Positions 24,833-32,792 of a stretch of DNA of 64,000 nt are shown one piece after another. Both the position numbers and the translations under genes were made by a program. Each line of letters opens with the position of its first letter. The first letter of the stretch is position 1. A model generated the notes under the pieces. That model was not told the origin of the DNA. It saw only the letters and a list, made by a program, of their open reading frames with translations, and made no database searches. This DNA is from PALSA-1444 sp964291045 (GTDB taxonomy: Bacteria; Chlamydiota; Chlamydiia; Chlamydiales; Rhabdochlamydiaceae): the NCBI RefSeq assembly GCF_964291045.1, contig NZ_OZ197277.1, forward strand, positions 248,001 to 312,000, given 5' to 3'.

Positions 24833-26731
24833 TTATTTCTCTTTAGGGGTGTAGGAGAGAGTTTGCTTTTCTTCACCTTCTGGGGAAAATACTTTTGCCT
24901 TCCAATCAGTGATGCTTCTTGTCTTGGAATCAAAATTAATTCCCATAGCAACAATCTTTTTCCCCTTAGGCTCTGTCTTGAATTTTGCAATATAATTTTT
25001 ATTAATAATTTGATCTAAAGCGGCTTCTGCACTCTTATCTTTTTTAATCTCAATGACATAAATAAGCTTATCAAGTTCTATAACTAGATCAATACGGCCT
25101 AAATTTGTACTCTCTTCTGCTCTATAAGGAATATTCATCCCTCCGAGAAGGAAGCTCAGATTGACATGGAAAAATCTCTCATCCATCGTCTGTTTATGTA
25201 CTTGGTAAGAAATTGCTGCAAATTGCGTGTTAATTTTATCACAAAAAGTTTGGAGATCAATTTTTTCTAAACTTTTTTTACAGGCAATTCCTAAACTATT
25301 CACCGTAGCTCTAGGTAAATGCGTTACATGAGACATCAAAGCCTCTGAAAAAGAGGCTTTCACTTCTTGATTAGGAAAATCTAAAGTATAAAAACGGGAA
25401 CCAGGATCATAACTTTTAATGGTAAAATAACCTGTTTGCCACATTAAAGCAGGAACATTCATTGTCTCAACATCAAAATGACCGGATAAATCATCTTCTT
25501 GAACTTGAGCACCCCCTAAAAGAATACTTAGATCAGGGAGTTTTTCAATGTGTTTAATTAAAAAAGAAGGAGCCCCGGACTGTATCCAATAGTTTTGAAA
25601 TTCTCCTCGTTGCAGGTAGCTTAAAATCGAGTGAGGGTTATAAACCTTAACTTCTTCTTTTGAAAATCGGTATCCATTATACCAACTTTTTAATGCCTCC
25701 ATCTTGGAAAGCAGCTGTTGATCAGTGACAGGGTCTTTTTGTTTTGTTTCAGATTGGATATTTTCTTTAATAAGAGGGAGAAGAGATTGGATAATCTCTT
25801 CTTCTGTATATCCCATCATTGTTGCGTAAGATGGATGCGTTGTGATGTCATTTAAATTATTTGCTCCCGAAAAGAGAGAAACATGAGAAAATTTTGTAAC
25901 ACCTGAAACAAAAACGAAATCTAAATAGGCATCAGATCCTTTAAGAACTCCTAAAAATGATCGCATCAGACGGCGGTTATAGTTTAAAAGCGCAGGCTCA
26001 TCTAAATTATCTGTCAGGGGTTTATCATATTCATCGATCAAAACAGCAACTTTCTTCTGATGTTTATTAAAAAGTTCTTCAATGAGTAGATAAAACTTCC
26101 GCTCAACAGAGTGCTTTCCTAAAACAATTTGATGACTTTTGGCAATTTTGATAATTGTTTGGTCTAAGTCATTTTCAAACCCTTTTTTTGTTCGGGTGCT
26201 CATCAGGGAAAAATCCAAATGAATGACTGAGCGTTTATCCCAATTGTAGGCTGTGTGATAAATGCTTTGATTTTTAAAAAGCTCTTTATCCCCTACTAAA
26301 ATAGATTTAAGCATACTGATAAATAAAGATTTTCCAAACCTTCGAGGTCGGTTAATAAAATAATATTTACCGCTCTCGATCAGCTGTTTTGCGAAGGATG
26401 TTTTATCAATGTAAACATAATTATTTTTCAAAACCTCTTCGATGTTTTGGATGCCAAGAGGAATTTTTTGGGTTTTATCCGATAATGCCTTAGAAGATAG
26501 TGGTAATGGAGTTGAAATAGCCGGGTGATGAGGAGAAAAAGAGGGGGGAGTTTGAGAAGATTGGGAGTAATGTCTGAGCGGCATTTTTGAATTAAAAAAA
26601 GGAAGACAAAAATCTGTTACGTGCTTGGAATGTGCAGAGAGATAACCTTGCGTTATTATTCCTAATTTATTGCTTTTTAAATTAAAAATAACGTTTTTGT
26701 AATTTTGATTTACGAGTTGCCTAATCGACAT
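24833..26731 (-). CDS. AAA-ATPase-like/PD-(D/E)XK nuclease-like protein (PF09820-PF08011 type)
   Basis: A 632-residue protein. From about residue 90 it follows the common family beginning PLGIQNIEEVLKNNYVYIDKT. The ATP-binding region has NRPRRFGKSLFISML and the Walker B-like VAVLIDEYDKPL. The C-terminus has GRIDLVIELD and YVIEIKKDKSAEAALDQI, matching the D...ExK core of restriction-like nucleases. The family is abundant and expanded in host-associated bacteria, with function unknown. The first 90 residues, rich in Ser, Pro and His, are an unusual extension and could be a secretion or targeting region. It converges on the LRR-NEL gene and diverges from a TPR gene. It ends in a strong terminator. 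Confidence 0.88.
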   Translation of the reverse strand: MSIRQLVNQNYKNVIFNLKSNKLGIITQGYLSAHSKHVTDFCLPFFNSKMPLRHYSQSSQTPPSFSPHHPAISTPLPLSSKALSDKTQKIPLGIQNIEEVLKNNYVYIDKTSFAKQLIESGKYYFINRPRRFGKSLFISMLKSILVGDKELFKNQSIYHTAYNWDKRSVIHLDFSLMSTRTKKGFENDLDQTIIKIAKSHQIVLGKHSVERKFYLLIEELFNKHQKKVAVLIDEYDKPLTDNLDEPALLNYNRRLMRSFLGVLKGSDAYLDFVFVSGVTKFSHVSLFSGANNLNDITTHPSYATMMGYTEEEIIQSLLPLIKENIQSETKQKDPVTDQQLLSKMEALKSWYNGYRFSKEEVKVYNPHSILSYLQRGEFQNYWIQSGAPSFLIKHIEKLPDLSILLGGAQVQEDDLSGHFDVETMNVPALMWQTGYFTIKSYDPGSRFYTLDFPNQEVKASFSEALMSHVTHLPRATVNSLGIACKKSLEKIDLQTFCDKINTQFAAISYQVHKQTMDERFFHVNLSFLLGGMNIPYRAEESTNLGRIDLVIELDKLIYVIEIKKDKSAEAALDQIINKNYIAKFKTEPKGKKIVAMGINFDSKTRSITDWKAKVFSPEGEEKQTLSYTPKEK

Positions 26732-27280
26732 GAATACCTTCCTTTGATAAGCATTATGTTACAATTATAAGCTATTATCTATCAATGTGATAAACCATTT
26801 TAGGTTATATCTATATCTACCTATTTTATTTATGAATGATGCATGTTAATAGAGATTAAAATGTAACTACTTAAGGTGTTTGACCTAGCATTTATGAGTT
26901 ATGAAATACATATGGCGTAAATACGCCAACCCCCTGCATAAGTGTATCTTTTTATTCCTTTGATTTTTTATTTCTACATAACTTGCTAGTTGATAAGGAA
27001 CGTGTTACATGCTACCTAAAATCTCATTTTTTAAATCATTAGGTATCTTTTTTTCTAAAAAATCCTATAAAAACGAATCCTATTTTTTGAAAAATAAGAT
27101 TTCTCTAATGCGTCAGTTCTCATATTTCTTGAAGGAATAGAGCTATATATGTTTTTATAATTGAGAAAAAGAAATTTTTTACTTTATTTCAAATGAAATA
27201 TTGCTAATATTTCTTTTATTGGCATTTAGATGATTTAAAAATATGTAACTAAATATATTAATTTTTTTATAAGAGAAAAA
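26732..27280. other. divergent promoter region of the AAA-like and TPR genes
   Basis: About 550 A+T-rich bases without a convincing coding frame. It includes an 18-bp sequence repeated in inverted orientation before the TPR gene at 40760, and a following A+T block (TACCTAAAAT and on) that resembles that same upstream region. Confidence 0.5.
26980..26997 (+). repeat. 18-bp motif shared, inverted, with the region before the second TPR gene
   Basis: AACTTGCTAGTTGATAAG here equals the reverse complement of 40593-40610. Its core AACTTGCTAGTT also forms the left arm at 40438-40449. Confidence 0.75.
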
Positions 27281-29380
27281 ATGCAAACTAATTCTTCTAT
27301 TCATGAATTAAGTGTTCAACAAACAAGCCCTTTATACCCCGAAAAAGATGTTTTCTCTTTGCTTGAAACTTCTTGTGAATTCCAGCAAACAGCTACTAAG
27401 AAGATCGCCTCTATTGCAATAGAGGCGATAGGGGAGACAAAACTGTTTCCACAAAGTCAGGGGACACTTTTTAAACCTGAACCCAAAAGCTCTCAACATG
27501 AAAATATTAGGCAGATGGCTCATCAGCTCGGGTATCTTCCCCTTGCAATTACGCATATGATTCAATATATTGAGGAAAATAACATTCCTTTTAGCATCTA
27601 TCACGCACTTTTTAATGAGTATGAAGCTAAACTTTTCCATGAAAAAGGCCTTTTTATCACCCCAGAAGAGAGTTCAATTTTAACCACATGGTTGATAGCA
27701 ATAGAAAGGGGAGGAAAAAAGGGAGGAGAAGAATTAGATCAGGAACTCATCACAAGAATCAGCTGCTTAGGACAAGGCTTGATTCCTGTTACCCTTCTTT
27801 ACAAGTGGATGTCTTTATTCAGTGATAAGATCACAGAATCAATGATCAATCAATCCTTACAACGTCTTGAAGCTTATGCTCTCATCATTTCTTCCTCAGC
27901 TAGTTCAAAAGATGAACTCTATTATACAATTTCTCCAAGAATTCAACAATTTATTAACAATCGCCTCACCATTGAAGACGACAAGCAACATGTATCTGAA
28001 CTGATTCTTCTTTTAGAACAAAAATTAAGTGCTTTTAAAGAAACAAATGAAGAAAAACGGAGCCTCTTACTTGGGTACCTAGATCAAGCTAACATGGTAG
28101 TCATGAGTGATATCGTTAGGAAAGAGGTTTCTCTAGAAAGAAAGGCTTCTTTTATCGTTCATTTAAGTGATTTATACTACAAGCTATGTTTCTTTAATGA
28201 CGCTTTAAAATACAGGAAGGAGGGTTTAAAGATTGAGCGAGAATTGTATGGGGAATATTCTCTTTTTGTTGCAGAGAGCTATCAAGCGATTGGACGGATT
28301 CTCAAAGATTTATGGAGACCAGAAGAGTCACTCAAGATGAGTGAAAAAGCTATTGATATTTATCAAAAAGTGAGCGGAGAACATTCTTTACCTGTGATAG
28401 AAACTTATCAAGAGATGAGTAAAGCCCTTGCCAATTTAGGGAGATTAGAAGAGGCTTTTAACATACGGGAAAAAACACTTAAGCTGAGTTTGAGTATAGG
28501 GGAAATAAAAAATCATCATCTAGCAACAAGCTACCTACAAATGGGAAAATCTTTAGCTGGAATGGGAAAAAGAGAAGAGGCGCTTAAGATGCAAGAGATG
28601 GCCTTGCAGATTAATCAAAACGTCTTAGGAGAAGAAAGCCGCTATACCGCAGAAAGTTATGACGGCATTGCAAGAGTATTAAGCGGCTTAGGAAGGCGAG
28701 AAGAGGCGCTTAAGATGAGTGAAAAAGCGCTTCAGATTCATCAAAAAGTTTTGGGAGAATATTCTCGTTACACAGCAGAGAGCTACGAAACTGTGGGATA
28801 TATACTCCATAAGCTTAAAAGGTGGGATGAGGCACTCAAAATGAGTGAGCAGAGTTTACATATCAAACAAACAGTGCTAGGAGAGCATTCTTGCTATACG
28901 GCAGAAAGCTATGAAGCCGTTGGGGAAGCCTTAAGCTGTTTAAAGAGATCTGAGGAAGGCCTTAAAATGTGTGAGCATGCATTACAGATCAAGCGAAACA
29001 TCAAAGGGGAATATTCAATCTATACAGCTACAAGCTATCACTTTATTGCAGATGTACTGAATAGTTTAGGAAGACATGAAGAGGCATTAAAGATGCAGGA
29101 AAAGGCGCTCAATATTCATCAATATGTTAGAGGAGAAGACTCTATCTATACAGCAGAGAGCTACCACTTTGTTGGACAGACCTTAATCCGATTAGGGAAA
29201 AAAGAAGAGGGATTCAAGAGGTGCTATCATGCCGTGCAGATTTATCAAAAAATACTTGGAAAAGATTCTCCCGTAGCACTAGCTAGTTACCGGCGATTAG
29301 AAACAATGAAGCGTGAGTCGTGGGCTACAACGGGGATCATGTGGATGAAAGATGGGTTAAAGAGTTTTTTTCATAAATAA
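27281..29380 (+). CDS. TPR protein with NLR-like (NB-ARC C-terminal) region, copy 1
   Basis: A 699-residue protein. The region around residues 85-200 (QMAHQLGYLPLAITHMIQYIEE...YHALFNEYEAKL...SILTTWLIAIE) matches the C-terminal part of the NB-ARC/STAND core and its winged helix, as in proteins where the pattern LGYLPLAL-x-QAA-x-YI is followed by kinesin-light-chain-like repeats. No P-loop is present upstream, so it cannot be a standard STAND ATPase. From about residue 310 there are some nine 42-residue TPRs (SYxxIGxxLxxLGRxEEALKMxEKALxIxQKVLGE). The C-terminus ends in a Trp-rich amphipathic helix. It probably binds proteins as a scaffold or effector. It is a close paralogue of 40760-42766 and 42957-45989. 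Confidence 0.82.
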   Translation: MQTNSSIHELSVQQTSPLYPEKDVFSLLETSCEFQQTATKKIASIAIEAIGETKLFPQSQGTLFKPEPKSSQHENIRQMAHQLGYLPLAITHMIQYIEENNIPFSIYHALFNEYEAKLFHEKGLFITPEESSILTTWLIAIERGGKKGGEELDQELITRISCLGQGLIPVTLLYKWMSLFSDKITESMINQSLQRLEAYALIISSSASSKDELYYTISPRIQQFINNRLTIEDDKQHVSELILLLEQKLSAFKETNEEKRSLLLGYLDQANMVVMSDIVRKEVSLERKASFIVHLSDLYYKLCFFNDALKYRKEGLKIERELYGEYSLFVAESYQAIGRILKDLWRPEESLKMSEKAIDIYQKVSGEHSLPVIETYQEMSKALANLGRLEEAFNIREKTLKLSLSIGEIKNHHLATSYLQMGKSLAGMGKREEALKMQEMALQINQNVLGEESRYTAESYDGIARVLSGLGRREEALKMSEKALQIHQKVLGEYSRYTAESYETVGYILHKLKRWDEALKMSEQSLHIKQTVLGEHSCYTAESYEAVGEALSCLKRSEEGLKMCEHALQIKRNIKGEYSIYTATSYHFIADVLNSLGRHEEALKMQEKALNIHQYVRGEDSIYTAESYHFVGQTLIRLGKKEEGFKRCYHAVQIYQKILGKDSPVALASYRRLETMKRESWATTGIMWMKDGLKSFFHK

Positions 29381-29524
29381 TCGTTAAACCCAGGAAGTTC
29401 ATAGTGAATTTATTGGCTGCTTAAGAGGCAGTTTCTCGTTTTATCTACGAGGAGTTGTTCAGCATGTAAAATTGTCCTCCCTGGCAAATAAAAAATAATA
29501 TTCAAAAGAAGAACTTTGCATCAG

Positions 29525-29547
29525 AACTGGGCAGGTGGCCCAGTTTT
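29525..29547 (+). terminator. hairpin after the first TPR gene
   Basis: AACTGGGC (29525-29532) and GCCCAGTT (29538-29545) with a 5-base loop, followed by TT. It lies 145 bases after the stop of the TPR gene, between convergent genes, so it may serve both strands. Confidence 0.55.
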
Positions 29548-29674
29548 GATCCATTCAGAAGCGTTGAGTATTCAAAAGTGATGTCTGAAAATAACTCTTT
29601 GCTCAAATAGAAAATCATTAAACATAGTATGAAATAGGGATCTTCATTTACCAAGAGAGTGTGAAGTAAAGGGT

Positions 29675-31006
29675 TTAAGACGGCTTATCTTCTAAATTCC
29701 GTCTGGCGATTTCCACTTGGCGGCGTAAACTGTCATCTTTTTCAATTTGCTCCCGGATTTTTTTCCATGAGTGAAGAAGCGTTGAGTGTGTTTTTCCTCC
29801 AAAAGCAGAAGAGAGCTTCATTAAAGAGTCTGTCATCAGCTCTTTAGCAAGATACATCGCCACTTGTCTGGGGAGCGCAATATCTTTTGTTCTTCCTGAC
29901 CCTTTCAGATCACTCACTCTCACTTCAAAGATCGCAGACACGCATTTTAAGATGTTTTCGACAGAAACCCGTTTTTGCGGGTTTTTTTGAAACAGCTCAC
30001 CTAAAGTTTTTTCCACAATTTCTTCGGTGACTTCTTTGTTGAAAAGTCTAGAAAAGGCAGAGAGCCTATTAATCGCTCCTTCTAATTGTCTTACGTTGTG
30101 GAAGATGTGTTGAGCGATGAACATCGCAATCGAATGGGGGAGTCTAATGCCTCTTAAATCGGCTTTATGTTGTAAAATCGCAACACGTGTTTCTAAATCA
30201 GGAATACTGATGTGAGCGACAAGGCCCCACTCCATTCTCGCAATCATCCTCTCTGAGAGTTTAAGCTCAGAGGGAGGTTTGTCACTTGTAATCACAATCT
30301 GTTTATTTTGCTGAATGAGGCTCTCAAACGTATTACAAAACTCTTCTTCAAAATTCAGGCGTGATTGCAGAAATTGAATATCATCGACAAGAAGAATATC
30401 TAACGATCGATAAAATCTTTTCATCTTATCCATTGACTTCTTTTTGAGGTTATCGACGATATCGTTAATAAATCCTTCAGTTGTAATGGAGTGGACTTTA
30501 AGTTTTTTATGACTTTTGGCAACAGCATGCCCTACTGCATGAAGAAGATGCGTCTTTCCAAGACCTACTCCTCCATGAATGAAAAGAGGGTTATAAGATT
30601 TACCTGGGTGAGCGGCCACTCCAAGAGCTGCTGATTTCACAAATTGATTAGAAGGGCCTTCAATGAAGTGATCAAATGTGTAGAGAGGATTTAAAATCGG
30701 ATGGTGAGAAGGGGGGAGAACCTCTTTAACAGGAATAACGGGTTTAGAGGTCTCTTCAATCACCGTAAAATGAAGAGCTAGCTCTCCATTAGGTCTTGTG
30801 GGAATAAATCCTAGGAGATCTCTTTTATAATTTTGAAGGAGATACTCTTGAACAAAGATGTTGGGAACTTTAAGGAGAAGCTCTCCTGATGGATGCGTAT
30901 CTGCTTGAATTGGAGCTAGCCAATTTTGAAACTCAGCAGCAGAACATTTCTCTTCCATAAAGGAAAGAAAATTTAACCATATCTCAGAACTACTTTTTGG
31001 AAACAT
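29675..31006 (-). CDS. dnaA: chromosomal replication initiator DnaA (DnaA2-type by context)
   Basis: A 443-residue AAA+ initiator. Domain I lies at the N-terminus (WLNFLSFMEEKCSAAEFQNWL). Domain III has Walker A GGVGLGKTHLLHAVG, Walker B ILLVDDIQFLQ and sensor motifs. Domain IV has the DnaA-box helix-turn-helix signature LSSAFGGKTHSTLLHSWKKI. Chlamydiae usually carry two dnaA genes; the upstream TPR and CT273-like genes identify this as the counterpart of CT275. I see no cluster of DnaA boxes in the adjacent spacers, so this is not evidently the origin. It is last of a three-gene minus-strand operon, 23 bases after the TPR gene. Confidence 0.95.
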   Translation of the reverse strand: MFPKSSSEIWLNFLSFMEEKCSAAEFQNWLAPIQADTHPSGELLLKVPNIFVQEYLLQNYKRDLLGFIPTRPNGELALHFTVIEETSKPVIPVKEVLPPSHHPILNPLYTFDHFIEGPSNQFVKSAALGVAAHPGKSYNPLFIHGGVGLGKTHLLHAVGHAVAKSHKKLKVHSITTEGFINDIVDNLKKKSMDKMKRFYRSLDILLVDDIQFLQSRLNFEEEFCNTFESLIQQNKQIVITSDKPPSELKLSERMIARMEWGLVAHISIPDLETRVAILQHKADLRGIRLPHSIAMFIAQHIFHNVRQLEGAINRLSAFSRLFNKEVTEEIVEKTLGELFQKNPQKRVSVENILKCVSAIFEVRVSDLKGSGRTKDIALPRQVAMYLAKELMTDSLMKLSSAFGGKTHSTLLHSWKKIREQIEKDDSLRRQVEIARRNLEDKPS

Positions 31007-31029
31007 GCCTTAAGTTTTACCATGAAACT

Positions 31030-31425
31030 CTATGTATAAGCAAGAAGAAGCGCAGAAGCTTGATCTGCAATGAGAGAACTTGCATCTTGAGAAAGAGCTT
31101 GTGCTTGATCTGCTGCTTGCCTTCGAAACCCTAAAGCAAAGAGCGCTTTCACCCGGTTAAGAAGGGTTTCTGCGTGATAAGGATCCATTTTTAGCGCTCT
31201 TTCGATCATATCAAGCGCTTGAAAATTTTTTCCCATTTCCAGGTAAAGCGCACCTAACGTTTGAAGATCATAATTAGTGTGGTGTTTTAACGTGAGAATC
31301 GCTTCAAAAAGAGAGGCTGCGATACTGTATTTTCCTTGCTTAAGATAGGCATATCCAAGCCCTCTTAAATCTTCAATGGCCTCTTCATTCCACCCTAAAA
31401 TATCTGTCCATTCAATAGAGCTCAT
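31030..31425 (-). CDS. small TPR protein, CT274-like
   Basis: A 131-residue protein of about three TPR units (DLRGLGYAYLKQGKYSIAASLFEAI, LQTLGALYLEMGKNFQALDMIERAL, ETLLNRVKALFALGFRRQA). The size and fold resemble SycD/LcrH class II type III chaperones, but it lacks other identifying features. By position between dnaA and the CT273-like gene it matches CT274, an uncharacterised gene. The stop of the preceding gene lies 5 bases before its start, so the two are co-transcribed. Confidence 0.8.
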   Translation of the reverse strand: MSSIEWTDILGWNEEAIEDLRGLGYAYLKQGKYSIAASLFEAILTLKHHTNYDLQTLGALYLEMGKNFQALDMIERALKMDPYHAETLLNRVKALFALGFRRQAADQAQALSQDASSLIADQASALLLAYT

Positions 31426-31430
31426 ACACC

Positions 31431-31892
31431 TTATCCCTTTTGATACTGTTTACAACGAGAGGTAATATCTAGTAAATCTTTATTCAGTTGGTGGAGAAGG
31501 TTCAAAACTTGGATTAAGTTGTTTTTTTCTTCTTCCCATACAGGTTGATCTTCCTCATCTCCTACAGCATCTAAAAGTCTTGCCATCACCGTCTCTTGCT
31601 GCTCTTCGGTGCCGATAAAAGAGGCGAGCTTAGAGCGGAAAATGCGGCGGCGTAGATTAGTAAAATCGGGAGGCATTTTAAACGTTGCCCATGAAGGATG
31701 GAGTTTAAAAAGATCAAATAAAGCAACAACCTCAGCTTGCTTTGAAGGAAATGCCGTATCAAATTGGGCATGGGAAGAAGCAAATTGAGAATCTTGAATG
31801 ATCGGTCTTGATTCTTGAAGCAGTTGTTGGTCTTCTGCCCAACGAATGGAAACATCAAGAGGAAGATTGGCTACTGTTTTTGGGTCTGTCAC
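31431..31892 (-). CDS. conserved chlamydial protein, CT273-like by position
   Basis: A 153-residue soluble protein, without recognised domains, mostly helical: a conserved-looking centre SWATFKMPPDFTNLRRRIFRSKLASFIG and a C-terminal amphipathic helix with LIQVLNLLHQLNKDLLDITSR. It starts the operon leading to the TPR gene and dnaA. In C. trachomatis this cluster is followed directly by mraZ/mraW; here it is separated by a 14-kb LRR/TPR block. Assignment rests on synteny. Confidence 0.65.
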   Translation of the reverse strand: MTDPKTVANLPLDVSIRWAEDQQLLQESRPIIQDSQFASSHAQFDTAFPSKQAEVVALFDLFKLHPSWATFKMPPDFTNLRRRIFRSKLASFIGTEEQQETVMARLLDAVGDEEDQPVWEEEKNNLIQVLNLLHQLNKDLLDITSRCKQYQKG

Positions 31893-32012
31893 AACTAAAT
31901 CCTTAAAAGTAGGCTTAGTTTAGCACGATAATCTCTTTTCTACCATGCCTATAGGTTTTCTTTTGTTTTTAACGACAATCCCTTTTTATCGCAACTCTTA
32001 ATTTTTTTAGAG

Positions 32013-32052
32013 AAAAGAGCCAGATCTAGGTCATAGAAAAATAGGCTCTTTT
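32013..32052 (+). other. 9-bp hairpin upstream of the DUF488 gene
   Basis: AAAAGAGCC (32013-32021) pairs with GGCTCTTTT (32044-32052), 22-base loop, within the divergent promoter region and 46 bases before the DUF488 start. It may be part of a leader or an operator. There is no further evidence. Confidence 0.4.
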
Positions 32053-32098
32053 AAGATATAACTGAGTAAAAATTCTTCAGGAAAATAAGGGGAGCGCT

Positions 32099-32461
32099 AT
32101 GGATCTTACATTTGAGCTACGCCGTGTTTATGATCACGATCCTACAGAAGGGTATAAAGTTCTTGTAGACCGTCTATGGCCAAGAGGGATATCCAAGCAA
32201 AAGCTTGTGCTAGATGGCTGGTGGAAGGAGCTAACACCCTCACCTTCTCTTCGAAAATGGTTTCATCATGAAGCTGCAAAATGGGACGCATTTCAAATCA
32301 AGTATCTTGAAGAGCTGAAAGCTCATGAGAAAGAGGCAAAAGAGCGGTTAAAAGAAGCAGCCTTACATGCAAATACGGTCATTTTACTCTATGCCGCTAA
32401 AGACCCTGTGTATTTTCATGCTAAAATCTTAAAAAGCTACTTAGAAGAGCTATCTTCTTAG
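32099..32461 (+). CDS. DUF488 (YeaO-like) protein
   Basis: A 120-residue protein with the family signature: ELRRVYDHDPTEGYKVLVDRLWPRGISK, a conserved Trp pair in DGWWKELTPSP, LRKWFHHEAAKWDAF, and a final strand TVILLYAAKDP. Function is unknown in the family. The start is supported by AGGGGAGC 3-4 bases upstream. It stands alone between the dnaA operon (divergent) and the giant LRR gene. Similar genes are widespread and often move horizontally. Confidence 0.88.
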   Translation: MDLTFELRRVYDHDPTEGYKVLVDRLWPRGISKQKLVLDGWWKELTPSPSLRKWFHHEAAKWDAFQIKYLEELKAHEKEAKERLKEAALHANTVILLYAAKDPVYFHAKILKSYLEELSS

Positions 32462-32792
32462 CGGCTTAAAGGTAAGAGAGTAGTAGGCATCTTTAAAGTA
32501 CAATAGCTCTTCAAAACAGATAGGGCTCTCTATTCTTTTAGATAAAGTTCTTGGAAAAAAATCCTTGTTCTTTTTGGATCTAAAATAGGGCTTAGCAGCT
32601 TCAAGTGCATGAGATTTTTGTCCTATGCTTCTAGGTAAGAAAAACAAGATCATATGTACAAAAAAAAGCTCTTATGAGATAAGTTTGAGCTCCTTAAAGT
32701 CACACCGCTCTTATTTATTCTTTTTCTGTATTTTCACTTCCTATCAAAATTGTGATTAAAAAGAGGCATTCATTAACAACATAAGGTTTTTT
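32462..32792. other. 331-base spacer before the giant LRR gene
   Basis: No supported gene. A 67-codon minus-strand frame here lacks a ribosome site and family features. The right end should hold the promoter of the gene at 32793, with TAAGG 7-8 bases before its ATG. Confidence 0.5.

Noticed and set aside
29381..29674. Replication origin next to dnaA
   Set aside because: No cluster of DnaA boxes or A+T unwinding block with boxes seen; the gene appears to be the second dnaA copy.
32450..32653. 67-codon minus-strand frame
   Set aside because: No ribosome site, overlaps the DUF488 end, no recognisable features.
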